Assembly: GCA_034421295.1 (NCBI GenBank)
Contig: DAOUKM010000019.1
Location: forward strand, 248,001-312,000
Direction of reading: 5' to 3'
DNA from: CAUZIR01 sp034421295
GTDB taxonomy: Bacteria; Chloroflexota; Dehalococcoidia; Lucifugimonadales; UBA2962
DNA: 64,000 bases
The notes below the pieces were generated by a model. That model was given only the letters and a program-made list of their open reading frames with translations. It was not told the DNA's origin and ran no database searches. A program made the translations under genes and the position numbers. Numbering within the stretch: the stretch's first letter is position 1; each line of letters starts with the position of its first letter. Below, piece by piece: positions 8,291 to 16,800 of this stretch.

Positions 8291-8319
8291 TTGACCCCTA
8301 TAGTCAAACATGCTAGGGT
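8291..8319 (+). promoter_or_regulatory. Promoter of the family 5 binding-protein gene
   Basis: TTGACC (8291-8296), a 17-bp spacer and an extended -10 (TGC then TAGGGT, 8311-8319) form one of the best housekeeping-type promoters in the window. The -35 is part of a short inverted repeat TTGAC-7-GTCAA (8291-8307), a possible operator. Transcripts would have a leader of about 130 nt containing an 8-bp hairpin (8392-8410). Confidence 0.6.
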
Positions 8320-8459
8320 TCGCGCGGCACGCGTCCCGGTGATGTCGGGGCGCAATTGGTTTCTGGCACTTGGTTCGGGAGCCGGATTTAGGGCCCTGGT
8401 TGCCAGGGCCTGATAGGTCCCGAGGATCAAGTGTCCAACACACCTGAGGAGGTCTGCCA

Positions 8460-10265
8460 ATGATGCGGCTCATCGCCTTGACTGTTATCGCCTCGTTGAC
8501 CGCCCTTGTGGCCGCCGCTTGCAGCAGCGAGCCCACCGTGGTGGTCGAGAAAGAGGTGGTGGAGGTCGTTAAAGAGGTTGAGGTACCGGTCGAGAAAGAG
8601 GTGGTGGTGGAGGTCGTTAAGGAGGTGGAGGTGCCGGTCGAGACCGAGAGGATCGTCGAGACCGAGAAGATCGTAGAGGTTGAGAAAGAGGTCGAGGTCG
8701 AGGTCATCAGGGAGGTCGAGGTCGAGGTGGAGGTCGAGCGGGAGAAGGTCCTGATCGCCACGCCAACTCCGCCGGCTGCCGGAGTACCGAGATTCGGAGG
8801 CACCCTGCGGATAGTTGCGCAGGGCAGCATCGCCTCAATCGACCCGATCTGGTCGATCTTCTATGTGACCAACGCTGTCGCACAGCACATTTACGAGGCC
8901 CCGTTCGGCTGGGACAGCCGGCTGGAGACGCATGAGCGTCTAGTCGGCGATTGGTCCGTGAGCGATGACGGACTGGTCTACACGTTCGATCTGAGGCCAG
9001 GAGTTACGTTCCATGATGGGCGACCGCTAACAGCGGCCGATCAGGTAGCTTCGATCAAGAGGTGGTATGGGGCCACGTTCTCGGCCACCGCCATCGCCAG
9101 GCAGTTCTTCGACGACGACAACGTCATAGCTGTGGACGATGACACCTTCCAGATAACGCTGGACGAGCCCACGGGCTCTCTGACCTACCTGCTCGGTATG
9201 TCCCACGGCGTGGCCTACGCCATGCCGGCCGAGTTGGCTGCCACTCCGGCAACCACCGAGGTAACGACCCGCATAGGCACGGGGGCCTACAAGTTCAAGG
9301 ACTGGGAGTTCGGCAACAAGCTCACGCTTGAGCGCCACGACGGTTACGTTCCCAGAACCGAGCCGGACAGCAATTATGTAGGCCGCAACATCGCCTACAT
9401 CGATGAGCTGACCTGGCTCGAGGTACCCGATCCCGAGACCGCGGTAGCGGGACTTGAGACCGGCGAGTGGGACGCGATCGACGGCGCAGGGTTCGATTTC
9501 TTCCAGCGGTTCACCGAGAATCCGGACATCCATATCTCGCAGTACAAGCCGGGCAACCACGCTTGGCTTGCGTTGAACCCGCAGGTCCAGCCGTTTAATG
9601 ATCAGTTCGCAAGACAGGCATTGCTGGCCGGGATCAACGCCGAGGACTTCATGTTCTCCCTTGGCCCGCAGGAACTGTGGATCAAGTGCGGCGCGGTCTT
9701 CTACTGCGGAACCCCGCTAGAGGTGGAAACGGGCCTGGAGTTCTACGACCAGGACGATATTCCGAGAGCCCAGGAGTTGCTGGCACAGTCGTCATACGAC
9801 GGCGAGACGGTCGTCATACTTAATCCGACCGACTACGCCACCATCACCCCGCTGGGCCTTGTCGCACAGCCCATGATGGACGAGATCGGCTTCAACACCG
9901 AGATGCCTTCACTGGACTGGTCATCCGTCACGACTAGGATTGGGGCCACGCAAACCTACAGCATGTTCACCGCCTGGTCTGCGCACTTCGACACCGGCCA
10001 CCCGATCCTGGACGTCAACTCTTCCGGAACGTTCGACTGGGTGATAAGGGACGAGGAGCTCAACGACCTGCAGCTCTCCTTCGTGAGGGCCACAAGTGCG
10101 GCTGAGCAGCTGGAGATCGTCAGGGAAATGCAGCGACAGTACTACATCAAGGTGCCGACCGCCCCGCTCGGGCAGTTCTTCCCGATGGTAGCGGTTACCG
10201 CCGCCCTGAAGAACTTTGAGATCAACGCCCTGCCGTTCTACACGAACTCCTGGCTTGAGAGGTAA
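8460..10265 (+). CDS. ABC-type solute-binding lipoprotein, family 5 (peptide/nickel-like)
   Basis: 601-residue extracytoplasmic binding protein of the SBP_bac_5 family, which delivers oligopeptides or other bulky solutes to Dpp/Opp-type permeases. ATG 8460 lies 7 nt after GAGGAGG. The signal peptide ends in a lipobox (VAAAC, Cys about residue 21). About residues 27-100 are an unusual Val/Glu-rich repeat, then an ATPTPP hinge. The SBP domain starts near 110 (FGGTLRIV) and carries the family's LRPGVTFHDGRPLTAADQV block. No permease or ATPase gene is adjacent. A strong terminator follows, so it is monocistronic. The ligand cannot be predicted. Confidence 0.9.
   Translation: MMRLIALTVIASLTALVAAACSSEPTVVVEKEVVEVVKEVEVPVEKEVVVEVVKEVEVPVETERIVETEKIVEVEKEVEVEVIREVEVEVEVEREKVLIATPTPPAAGVPRFGGTLRIVAQGSIASIDPIWSIFYVTNAVAQHIYEAPFGWDSRLETHERLVGDWSVSDDGLVYTFDLRPGVTFHDGRPLTAADQVASIKRWYGATFSATAIARQFFDDDNVIAVDDDTFQITLDEPTGSLTYLLGMSHGVAYAMPAELAATPATTEVTTRIGTGAYKFKDWEFGNKLTLERHDGYVPRTEPDSNYVGRNIAYIDELTWLEVPDPETAVAGLETGEWDAIDGAGFDFFQRFTENPDIHISQYKPGNHAWLALNPQVQPFNDQFARQALLAGINAEDFMFSLGPQELWIKCGAVFYCGTPLEVETGLEFYDQDDIPRAQELLAQSSYDGETVVILNPTDYATITPLGLVAQPMMDEIGFNTEMPSLDWSSVTTRIGATQTYSMFTAWSAHFDTGHPILDVNSSGTFDWVIRDEELNDLQLSFVRATSAAEQLEIVREMQRQYYIKVPTAPLGQFFPMVAVTAALKNFEINALPFYTNSWLER
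8543..8642 (+). repeat. Imperfect tandem repeat encoding a Val/Glu tether
   Basis: Two copies of a 51-54 bp unit (about 8543-8593 and 8589-8642), both starting GTCGAGAAAGAGGTGGTG and ending CCGGTCGAG, encode EKEVVEVVKEVEVPVE-like segments. Shorter degenerate EVEVE units follow to about 8750. The peptide alternates hydrophobic and acidic residues and separates the lipid anchor from the binding domain. Confidence 0.8.
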
Positions 10266-10306
10266 AGCAGCCTCAACTCGCGCCATAAGGTAAGTAGAAG
10301 CAGAGT

Positions 10307-10351
10307 GCTGCCCTGTGGCGACCTGAGAGTCGCCACAGGGCAGCCTATTTT
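10307..10351 (+). terminator. Rho-independent terminator after the family 5 binding protein
   Basis: A perfect 16-bp stem (10307-10322 with 10329-10344), 6-nt loop CTGAGA, followed by CTATTTT. It separates the binding-protein gene from the TPR lipoprotein gene. Confidence 0.9.
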
Positions 10352-10370
10352 CCGCTAGGCTGGTGTCGCC

Positions 10371-11906
10371 ATGAGGCCCATCCGGCTCGTTGCGTTCCTT
10401 GGAGTCCTGGTGGGCGTATTCGCCGCGGCAGCCTGCTCAGGCGGCGACCCGCCCCCCGGAACAGGCACCGCCGCGTCAGAGTTCAGAGATGAGCCTGTCG
10501 CTTCGGACTCTGGTTCGCAGGAGAAAGAGGCCGGACGCCTGATCACCAGGGCCATGCAGCTGCAGGCGGATCGGCAGTACGAGCCGACAGTCAGGATGCT
10601 CACCGAGGCGATACGACTCGATCCGGAAAACCCCAACGCCTACTACTTCCGCGCCAATGCCCACCGGGCCCTGGGCCAGCTCGCAGAGGCCGTCGAGGAC
10701 TACTCTCACGTGGTAGAGCTTGATCCTACCTACCTTGAGGCCTTCATTCGCAGGGCAGCGAGCCGCGGCACCCTGGGCGACCTTGAGGGTGCCGCGCTGG
10801 ACTTTACGGCCGCGATAGAACTGGACCCGGCTAATGCGGATCATTATCGCAACCGGGCGCTGGCGCGCTATCGTCAGGGAAACATGGTGGAGGCCATCAA
10901 GGATCTGGATGCGGCGATCGAACTCGCCCCGAGCATGGCAATGGCCTACAACGACAGGGGCCTGGCCTATGTCCAGACGGGAGACTTCCTGGGGGCCATA
11001 GACGAGTACACCAAGGCGATCGAACTCGACCCGGGCATGGCGGTGGCGTACGTTAACCGGGGGACCGCCTATCAGGCCCTTACAAACTTCCAGTGGGCGG
11101 TAAACGACTTCGATCAGGCGATCAGGCTGAACCCGAATTTTTCGGCAAACTACAACAACCGTGGAAACGCCTACAGGGGTCTTAAGCGATACGAGGAAGC
11201 GCTGGCGGACTATGGCCGGGCCATCGCGCTCGATCCGAATAGCTCGGTCGCCTTTTTCAACCGGGCGCTGACGTTTGAGATTCTGGAGCGCTTCGAGGAG
11301 GCAATCCGGGATTTCGGGACGGCGATCAGGCTGGCCCCCGGCTTTACCGAAGCCTATTTTCGAAGGGCGGGCACCGTCGGCAACCTGGGTGATTTTGGGG
11401 CGGCGGTCGCCGATCTCGATGTCGCCATCAGGCTTGATCCGAATCACGCCGGAGCCTACAGGAGCCGGGCGGCCGCCCGATCCAGGCTAGGCAACGTGGA
11501 GGCGGCGGTCACGGATCTGGACATCGCCATCAGGCTCGATCCGCGCGGGGTTGATGCCTATAACGACCGGGGAGCCATCCGATTGGAGCTGGGGGATCTA
11601 GATGGCGCCCTTGCCGACCTTGACCGGGCGATCTTGCTGGCACCGGACAATGCGACAGCATTTAGCAATCGGGCCGGGGTTCACATGGCCCTCGGTGACT
11701 ATCAGGCTGCGATAGACGATCTGGGCCGGCTGGTTCAACTGAGCCCTGACGATCCCAACACTTACTCTCGTAGGGCGCAGGCGTATACACTTGCCGGTCA
11801 ATTGGATCTTGCCCGTAAGGACCTTCAGACGCTCTCGGACCTGGGATTTGACACTACCCAGTTGGAGGAAGCACTCGAGTCTGAGCCGTCGGTCTCCGGC
11901 GGATGA
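10371..11906 (+). CDS. TPR-repeat lipoprotein
   Basis: 511-residue lipoprotein with a signal peptide ending AAAAC (Cys about residue 22), a short polar linker and then roughly a dozen consecutive tetratricopeptide repeats from about residue 55 to 490. Each repeat shows the 34-residue pattern with A..D...A..LDP ends (for example DYSHVVELDP, DFTAAIELDP, DLDAAIELAP). Repeats of this kind form a right-handed superhelix that binds protein partners. No catalytic domain is present. No Shine-Dalgarno precedes the ATG; TAGGCT ends 9 nt upstream, just after the terminator. It may be a surface scaffold. The betaine-type binding protein gene starts 23 bp downstream. Confidence 0.88.
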   Translation: MRPIRLVAFLGVLVGVFAAAACSGGDPPPGTGTAASEFRDEPVASDSGSQEKEAGRLITRAMQLQADRQYEPTVRMLTEAIRLDPENPNAYYFRANAHRALGQLAEAVEDYSHVVELDPTYLEAFIRRAASRGTLGDLEGAALDFTAAIELDPANADHYRNRALARYRQGNMVEAIKDLDAAIELAPSMAMAYNDRGLAYVQTGDFLGAIDEYTKAIELDPGMAVAYVNRGTAYQALTNFQWAVNDFDQAIRLNPNFSANYNNRGNAYRGLKRYEEALADYGRAIALDPNSSVAFFNRALTFEILERFEEAIRDFGTAIRLAPGFTEAYFRRAGTVGNLGDFGAAVADLDVAIRLDPNHAGAYRSRAAARSRLGNVEAAVTDLDIAIRLDPRGVDAYNDRGAIRLELGDLDGALADLDRAILLAPDNATAFSNRAGVHMALGDYQAAIDDLGRLVQLSPDDPNTYSRRAQAYTLAGQLDLARKDLQTLSDLGFDTTQLEEALESEPSVSGG

Positions 11907-11929
11907 ACACCCGTTTTGAGGAGGCACTA

Positions 11930-12673
11930 ATGAACAGATTGAGAGTCGCAGCCGCGCTTTCCGCCGTCCTGCTTGTCGCCCTCATGGGGGCGGCGTGTTC
12001 CAGCGGATCGGAAGAGGCGGCTTCGACCGACGAGGTGGTGGAACCTGAGACGGTGGCCGAAGGCTCAGACGATGTGGACGAGTCAGGCGCGGACGGTGGC
12101 GTGGTCCGGATCGGAGATACCGGCGAGGGTTACCAGTGGATAAACCACGAACTGTTCGGGCTGATAGCGGAGGGCGCTTACGGTCTCTCGGTGGAGATCG
12201 TGCCGATCGCACCGGATGACCTGCAGCAGGCGCTGACTTCGGGGGAGGTGGATGTCCACCTGGAGGCTCGAACTCCGGAGACGGTGGAGTGGTTTGATGC
12301 CGCCGTGGACGATGGATCAATCGTAAACCTGGGCACGACATACGAAGCAGAAGAGGGCTTTGAGGTTCAGAAGGGAGCCACCCCGGAGTTTGTTGCCGAG
12401 CATGCTGAAGTCGCCGCCATGCTGGAGAAGATGGACACCAGGGCCGGATCCCTGGCCAAGACGGAAAAGTGGGCGTCGAGACGAGACGGTCTGACCAATC
12501 AGGAGGTGGCGGCCTACTACATGTACACCTTCGATTTTGAGGACCGCATGAAGTCGTGGATGCCGTTTGAGAAGTACAGGACCGCAAAGCTCCACATGGA
12601 GACGCTGTACCCGGAGTTCAGGCGCTGCACCAACTGTCCGGATCCGGATCCGGACGCGCCGGGTACCCGATGA
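11930..12673 (+). CDS. Glycine betaine/choline-type solute-binding lipoprotein (OpuAC-like, short)
   Basis: 247-residue lipoprotein; ATG 11930 is 5 nt after GAGGAGG, so the earlier in-frame ATG at 11903 is rejected. Signal peptide ends MGAAC. The mature part shows OpuAC/ProX features: VRIGDTGEGYQW near the start and ALTSGEVDVHLEARTPETV, the hallmark of quaternary-amine binding proteins. It is shorter than typical ProX/OpuAC proteins, and the usual GWYVPxY block is not found, so one lobe may be trimmed. No permease or ATPase is nearby. Its TGA overlaps the ATG of PTE-2 (ATGA), implying translational coupling. Confidence 0.7.
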   Translation: MNRLRVAAALSAVLLVALMGAACSSGSEEAASTDEVVEPETVAEGSDDVDESGADGGVVRIGDTGEGYQWINHELFGLIAEGAYGLSVEIVPIAPDDLQQALTSGEVDVHLEARTPETVEWFDAAVDDGSIVNLGTTYEAEEGFEVQKGATPEFVAEHAEVAAMLEKMDTRAGSLAKTEKWASRRDGLTNQEVAAYYMYTFDFEDRMKSWMPFEKYRTAKLHMETLYPEFRRCTNCPDPDPDAPGTR

Positions 12674-13725
12674 TGTTCGGCCCCACCGGGCAGGTCCAGA
12701 CGGTACTGGGCCCGGTGGAACCTTCGACGCTGGGAGTAACCCACACTCACGAGCATCTGCTCTGCGATCAGGTCTGCTACTTCGCGCCGCCTGAAGAGGC
12801 CAGCGAGCGCATCTGGATAGATGCGGCGTTCACCATGGATCGTCGCGGAGCGGCGCTGTCCAGATTCCCCTACTTCCCCGACAACTACGAGCTTCTAGAT
12901 GAGAGGGCTGCCATCAAGGAGGCGATGCGCTTCAGGCATGCGGGCGGCGGCACTCTGGTGGACGTTACCAGCCGCGGCATCGCCAGGGACCCGTTGGCCC
13001 TTGCCCGCATCTCAAGGGCGACCGGGCTGAACGTGGTGATGGGTGGAGGCTACTACATCCCCCCGTCTTATCCTCTCGGTTTTGACGACGTGACGGAGGA
13101 CGAAGTCTGCGAAGGGATTGTTGGCGACATACTGGATGGAGTTGGTCAGACTGGGGTCAGGTCCGGTGTGATCGGCGAACTTGGAAACCTGTGGCCTCCT
13201 TCCGATAACGAGACGAAAGTGTTGCGAGCAGCAGCCCGAGCCCAGGTCCGGACGGGAGCGCCCATCCTCATCCACCCGGGGTTCCATGCAAGTTCCCCGG
13301 CACACATCGTGGGTGTGCTGCTCGATGCGGGTGCCGATCCATCTGGTGTGATCGTTGGCCACCTGGATTTCATACAGTCGATCGAGACCATCGAGTGGCT
13401 GGCGGGCACCGGGTGCTTCATGGAGTGGGACATATTCGGATTCGAGGACTCGAACCTGGCCGCCGGTGCCCCTCCGCCCATCGTGGTACCCACCGACGCT
13501 CAACGCATCGAACGAATTGAGCGCGTGTTTGAACTCGACGGGGGCGACAGGGTGCTTGTGGGACACGATGTCTGCATGAAGTTTCACTACGCTGCCTATG
13601 GTGGCAAGTCCTACGATCACATCCTGTCCAACATAGTGCCGCGTATGAGACGGCGGGGCTTTTCAGAGCAAGATGTCCAGGCCATTCTGGTAGACAATCC
13701 GGCGCGTGCCCTGACCTTCTCATAG
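12670..13725 (+). CDS. Phosphotriesterase-family hydrolase (PTE-2, glutamate type)
   Basis: 351-residue PTE-superfamily hydrolase. Metal ligands: THTHEHLL (HxH), GVIGELGN (bridging Glu in place of Lys), ILIHPGF, VGHLDF and VGHDVCMK (Asp). The Glu-type bridge is the PTER-like variant. It begins within the stop codon of the OpuAC-like gene, so a catabolic link to that protein's ligand is suggested but not shown. It carries an insertion after the HxH region (about residues 40-80, EASERIWIDAAFTMDRRG) that it shares with PTE-3 and not with the 54-57 kb triplet, so two subfamilies are present. Confidence 0.88.
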   Translation: MMFGPTGQVQTVLGPVEPSTLGVTHTHEHLLCDQVCYFAPPEEASERIWIDAAFTMDRRGAALSRFPYFPDNYELLDERAAIKEAMRFRHAGGGTLVDVTSRGIARDPLALARISRATGLNVVMGGGYYIPPSYPLGFDDVTEDEVCEGIVGDILDGVGQTGVRSGVIGELGNLWPPSDNETKVLRAAARAQVRTGAPILIHPGFHASSPAHIVGVLLDAGADPSGVIVGHLDFIQSIETIEWLAGTGCFMEWDIFGFEDSNLAAGAPPPIVVPTDAQRIERIERVFELDGGDRVLVGHDVCMKFHYAAYGGKSYDHILSNIVPRMRRRGFSEQDVQAILVDNPARALTFS

Positions 13726-13860
13726 TGCAATCGGCAACGGCCGCTCGCATTGTTACGCCGGTCCCCTCCCCGCCCGCGAGGAGATGGCCCGCGCGGCCGA
13801 TTCGACGCCTGCCCAGTACGCCCTGAGCCAGATGCCTGCGGCGTGTAGGCTTCCGGTCGA

Positions 13861-13866
13861 TAAAAT
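13861..13866 (+). promoter_or_regulatory. -10-like TAAAAT box before the large membrane protein
   Basis: GATAAAATA with TAAAAT at 13861-13866 ends 9 nt before ATG 13876, which has no convincing Shine-Dalgarno sequence. The same GATAAAATA precedes the SLC13-type transporter (36229-36237). Leaderless initiation is possible. Confidence 0.4.
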
Positions 13867-13875
13867 AGGCGGTCT

Positions 13876-16800
13876 ATGGGTCCAGAGGCGGTCGCGGACG
13901 CACATAAGGTAGAGGGGCGGCCGTCGCGCATGCGGCGGCGGTGGGTCCGAATAGCGGCGCTCCTGCTGGTCGTCGGACTGGCTCTGGCTCTGCGCATGTA
14001 CGGTCTGGATTGGGACCGTGAGATGCCCTTTACCCCCCACCCGGACGAGCGGGCCATCCTCTTCAGCGTTGCCGAGATTTCGCCTCCGGCCCTCCACGAC
14101 CTGGGTTCCCTCTTGGACGCCGACGAGAGCAGCTGGAACCCGAGGTGGTTTCCCTACGGCTCCTTACCCCTGTACCTGCTCAGGGGTGTGCAGTTGGTCT
14201 CGGAGGCGGTCGGTAAGGACATAGTCGACCTCAGGGTGACCGGCCGGGCGATCTCGGGAATAGCCGACGTGGTAACCGTGCTTACCGTCTACCTGCTCGG
14301 ATCCCGGCTGTACGGTCGGCGCGTCGGGATACTTGCGGCTGGACTGTTATCCGTGGCCGTGCTGCACATCCAGCTCAGCCACTTTTTTGCCGTCGACACA
14401 CTGCAGGCGATGTTCGCCGTCGTAGCCCTCCTCTTCCTGTACAGGGTGGCCCGCTACGGAGGGATGGGCAATTCGGCTCTCGCTGGGCTCTTTATCGGAC
14501 TTGGATTGGCGACAAAGGCGAGCCAGCTGCCTATCTTCTTGGCCTTCGGAGTCGCACAGCTGATGTACCTGTTCGACCTGGCGGGGTCGAGCCGTAGCTC
14601 GAACGAGAGCTTCCGAACACGGCTGCTATCGGTCGCATTGTCATCGACCATTGGGCTGCTGGTTGCATTTGTCGCTTTCTTCGTGACCCAGCCGTATGCG
14701 CTGCTCGATTGGTCACGGTACAGGGCGGACTTTACCGAACAGTCGGAGATGGTCAGGCGAATCCGCGACTATCCATACACCCGGCAGTACGAGGACACCG
14801 TTCCCTACTGGTACTTCATCCGGCAGAACATCACTTGGGGCATGGGTGCGCCGCTGGGCATCCTCGCCTGGGGAGGGGCCCTTTTCGCAGCGGTGCGCGG
14901 CCTTGCCTTGCGGCCTGCGGTCGCCTATCTGGCACTCGGCCTGGTGCTCCCGGCGCTGATCTTGGTCTTTTTCAATTCCGCGGTCGCGGTCGCTGTTGCG
15001 GCCGCCATCGCCACGATCGCCCTGGTGTCGACGCTGCCGGTGCGCAGGGCGGACACGCGCGTCGGCGTACTGCTCTTGTCCTGGGTTGTTCCCTACTTCC
15101 TGATCACCGGTTCGTTCGAGGTCAAGTTCATGCGCTACATGATCCCGATCACGCCGGTGCTCGTGCTCTTCGGGTCATGGCTTGCCCTGTCCATCTGGCG
15201 GGAGGGATCGGGCAGGCTCCAGCGATTCAAAGGGGGTCGGTACCTGCGAGCAGGACGCTGGGTCATGATCGCCGCAGCCATCTTCCTGGTCGGCTCGACC
15301 GGCTTTTATGCGATTTCGTACATGTTCGTGTATTCCGGAACCCATACGGCCGTCAGGGCCTCGGAGTGGATAAATGCCAACGTCCGGCCGGTGAGCGTGG
15401 TGCTAAAGGAACACTGGGAGGAGGGGCTGCCCGGACTACATTCCTACAGGGTGCGGGAACTGCCGATGTACGAACCGGACGGACAGGCCAAGCTCAAGGC
15501 GCTATCCGAGGAGCTGTCTGCGGCAGAGGCTCTGGTTTTCTACTCGAACAGGCTATACGGCACCCTGCCGAGGTTGCCCGAGCGATATCCGCTGAGCGCC
15601 GCCTACTATGATCTCCTGTTCTCCGGAAGGCTGGGGTACGAGCTTGTGGAATACGAGGCTACCTACCCTTCGTTCCTCGGGGTCACCTTCGTGCACGACA
15701 CCTTCAGACGGCCCGGGCTGCCGGAACCGGGACCGCTTGGAGAATTCCGGCCCTCTCCGATATCCCTTGACCTAGGTCACGCGGACGAGAGTTTCTCCGT
15801 CTACGATCACCCAACGGTAATGGTGTTTCGCAACGAGGAGCGGTACGACGCGAACACCATCCGCAAGGTCATCTCTTCCGAGGTTTCCGCCAGGATCGCC
15901 CAGGCGACAAGGTCACGCGGCCCCGTTCTATCCCCGAGCGAGTTTGAGATCCAGCGAGAGGGCGGTACGTGGACCGATGTCTTCGCCATCGATCGGTGGA
16001 CCTCGCGGGTTCCCATCCTTTCGTGGCTGCTGCTCGTCCAGGGCCTGGCCCTGCTGGCCCTTCCCCTGACCCTCTGGCTGATGCGGCCGCTGGCCGATCG
16101 TGGGTACATGTTCTCCAAGGCGATCGGCATCTTGCTTGTCGCAGTGCTGGTGTGGCTGCTGGCCAGTCTGCAGTGGGTCTCCTTCTCGCCGCGCGCCATA
16201 GCACTTGCGGCCTTACTACTCGCCGCCGCGTCGGTGATCGTGTTGATCTATCGGCGTGAGGACATCCTCGAGTTCTTGAGACGTAGATGGTCGGTCCTGG
16301 TCATAGGGGAGGTGGTCTTTCTCGCCGCGTTCTTTGCGTTCGTCGGGCTGCGCATGGCCAATCCCGACCTGTGGCACCCGTTCCGTGGTGGCGAGAAACC
16401 GATGGATCTCGCCTATCTGAATGCGGTCACGCGCTCGACGATCATGCCTCCCCTCGATCCGTGGTTTGCCGGAGGATTCATCAACTACTATTACTTCGGC
16501 CAGTTCATAACGGGCACGCTGATAAAGGCCACCGGCATTGATGTGCGGGTGGCCTACAATTTGGCCGTACCTCTGTTTTTTGCGCTGACAGCTGGCGGCG
16601 CATTCAGCCTGGTCTTCAACCTGGCCCAGGCGTGCAGGGGAAGGTCAATACTCCGCCGCCCCGGTCACGGCGAGACCGAGCCCGGTTTCGCGTCGCCGGC
16701 AGGTGGCTCGGTCCTTCGTCGACTGTGGTCAGGTCGGCTGGGTGGCTCCCTGAAGCCCCATGACTTGGGACCGGTGTGGGCCGGGCTTACGGCCGTCGCT

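Noticed and set aside
14709..15611. 300-codon plus-strand frame inside the giant membrane protein
   Set aside because: Alternative frame of a confirmed membrane protein, rich in Arg/Gly and without domains.
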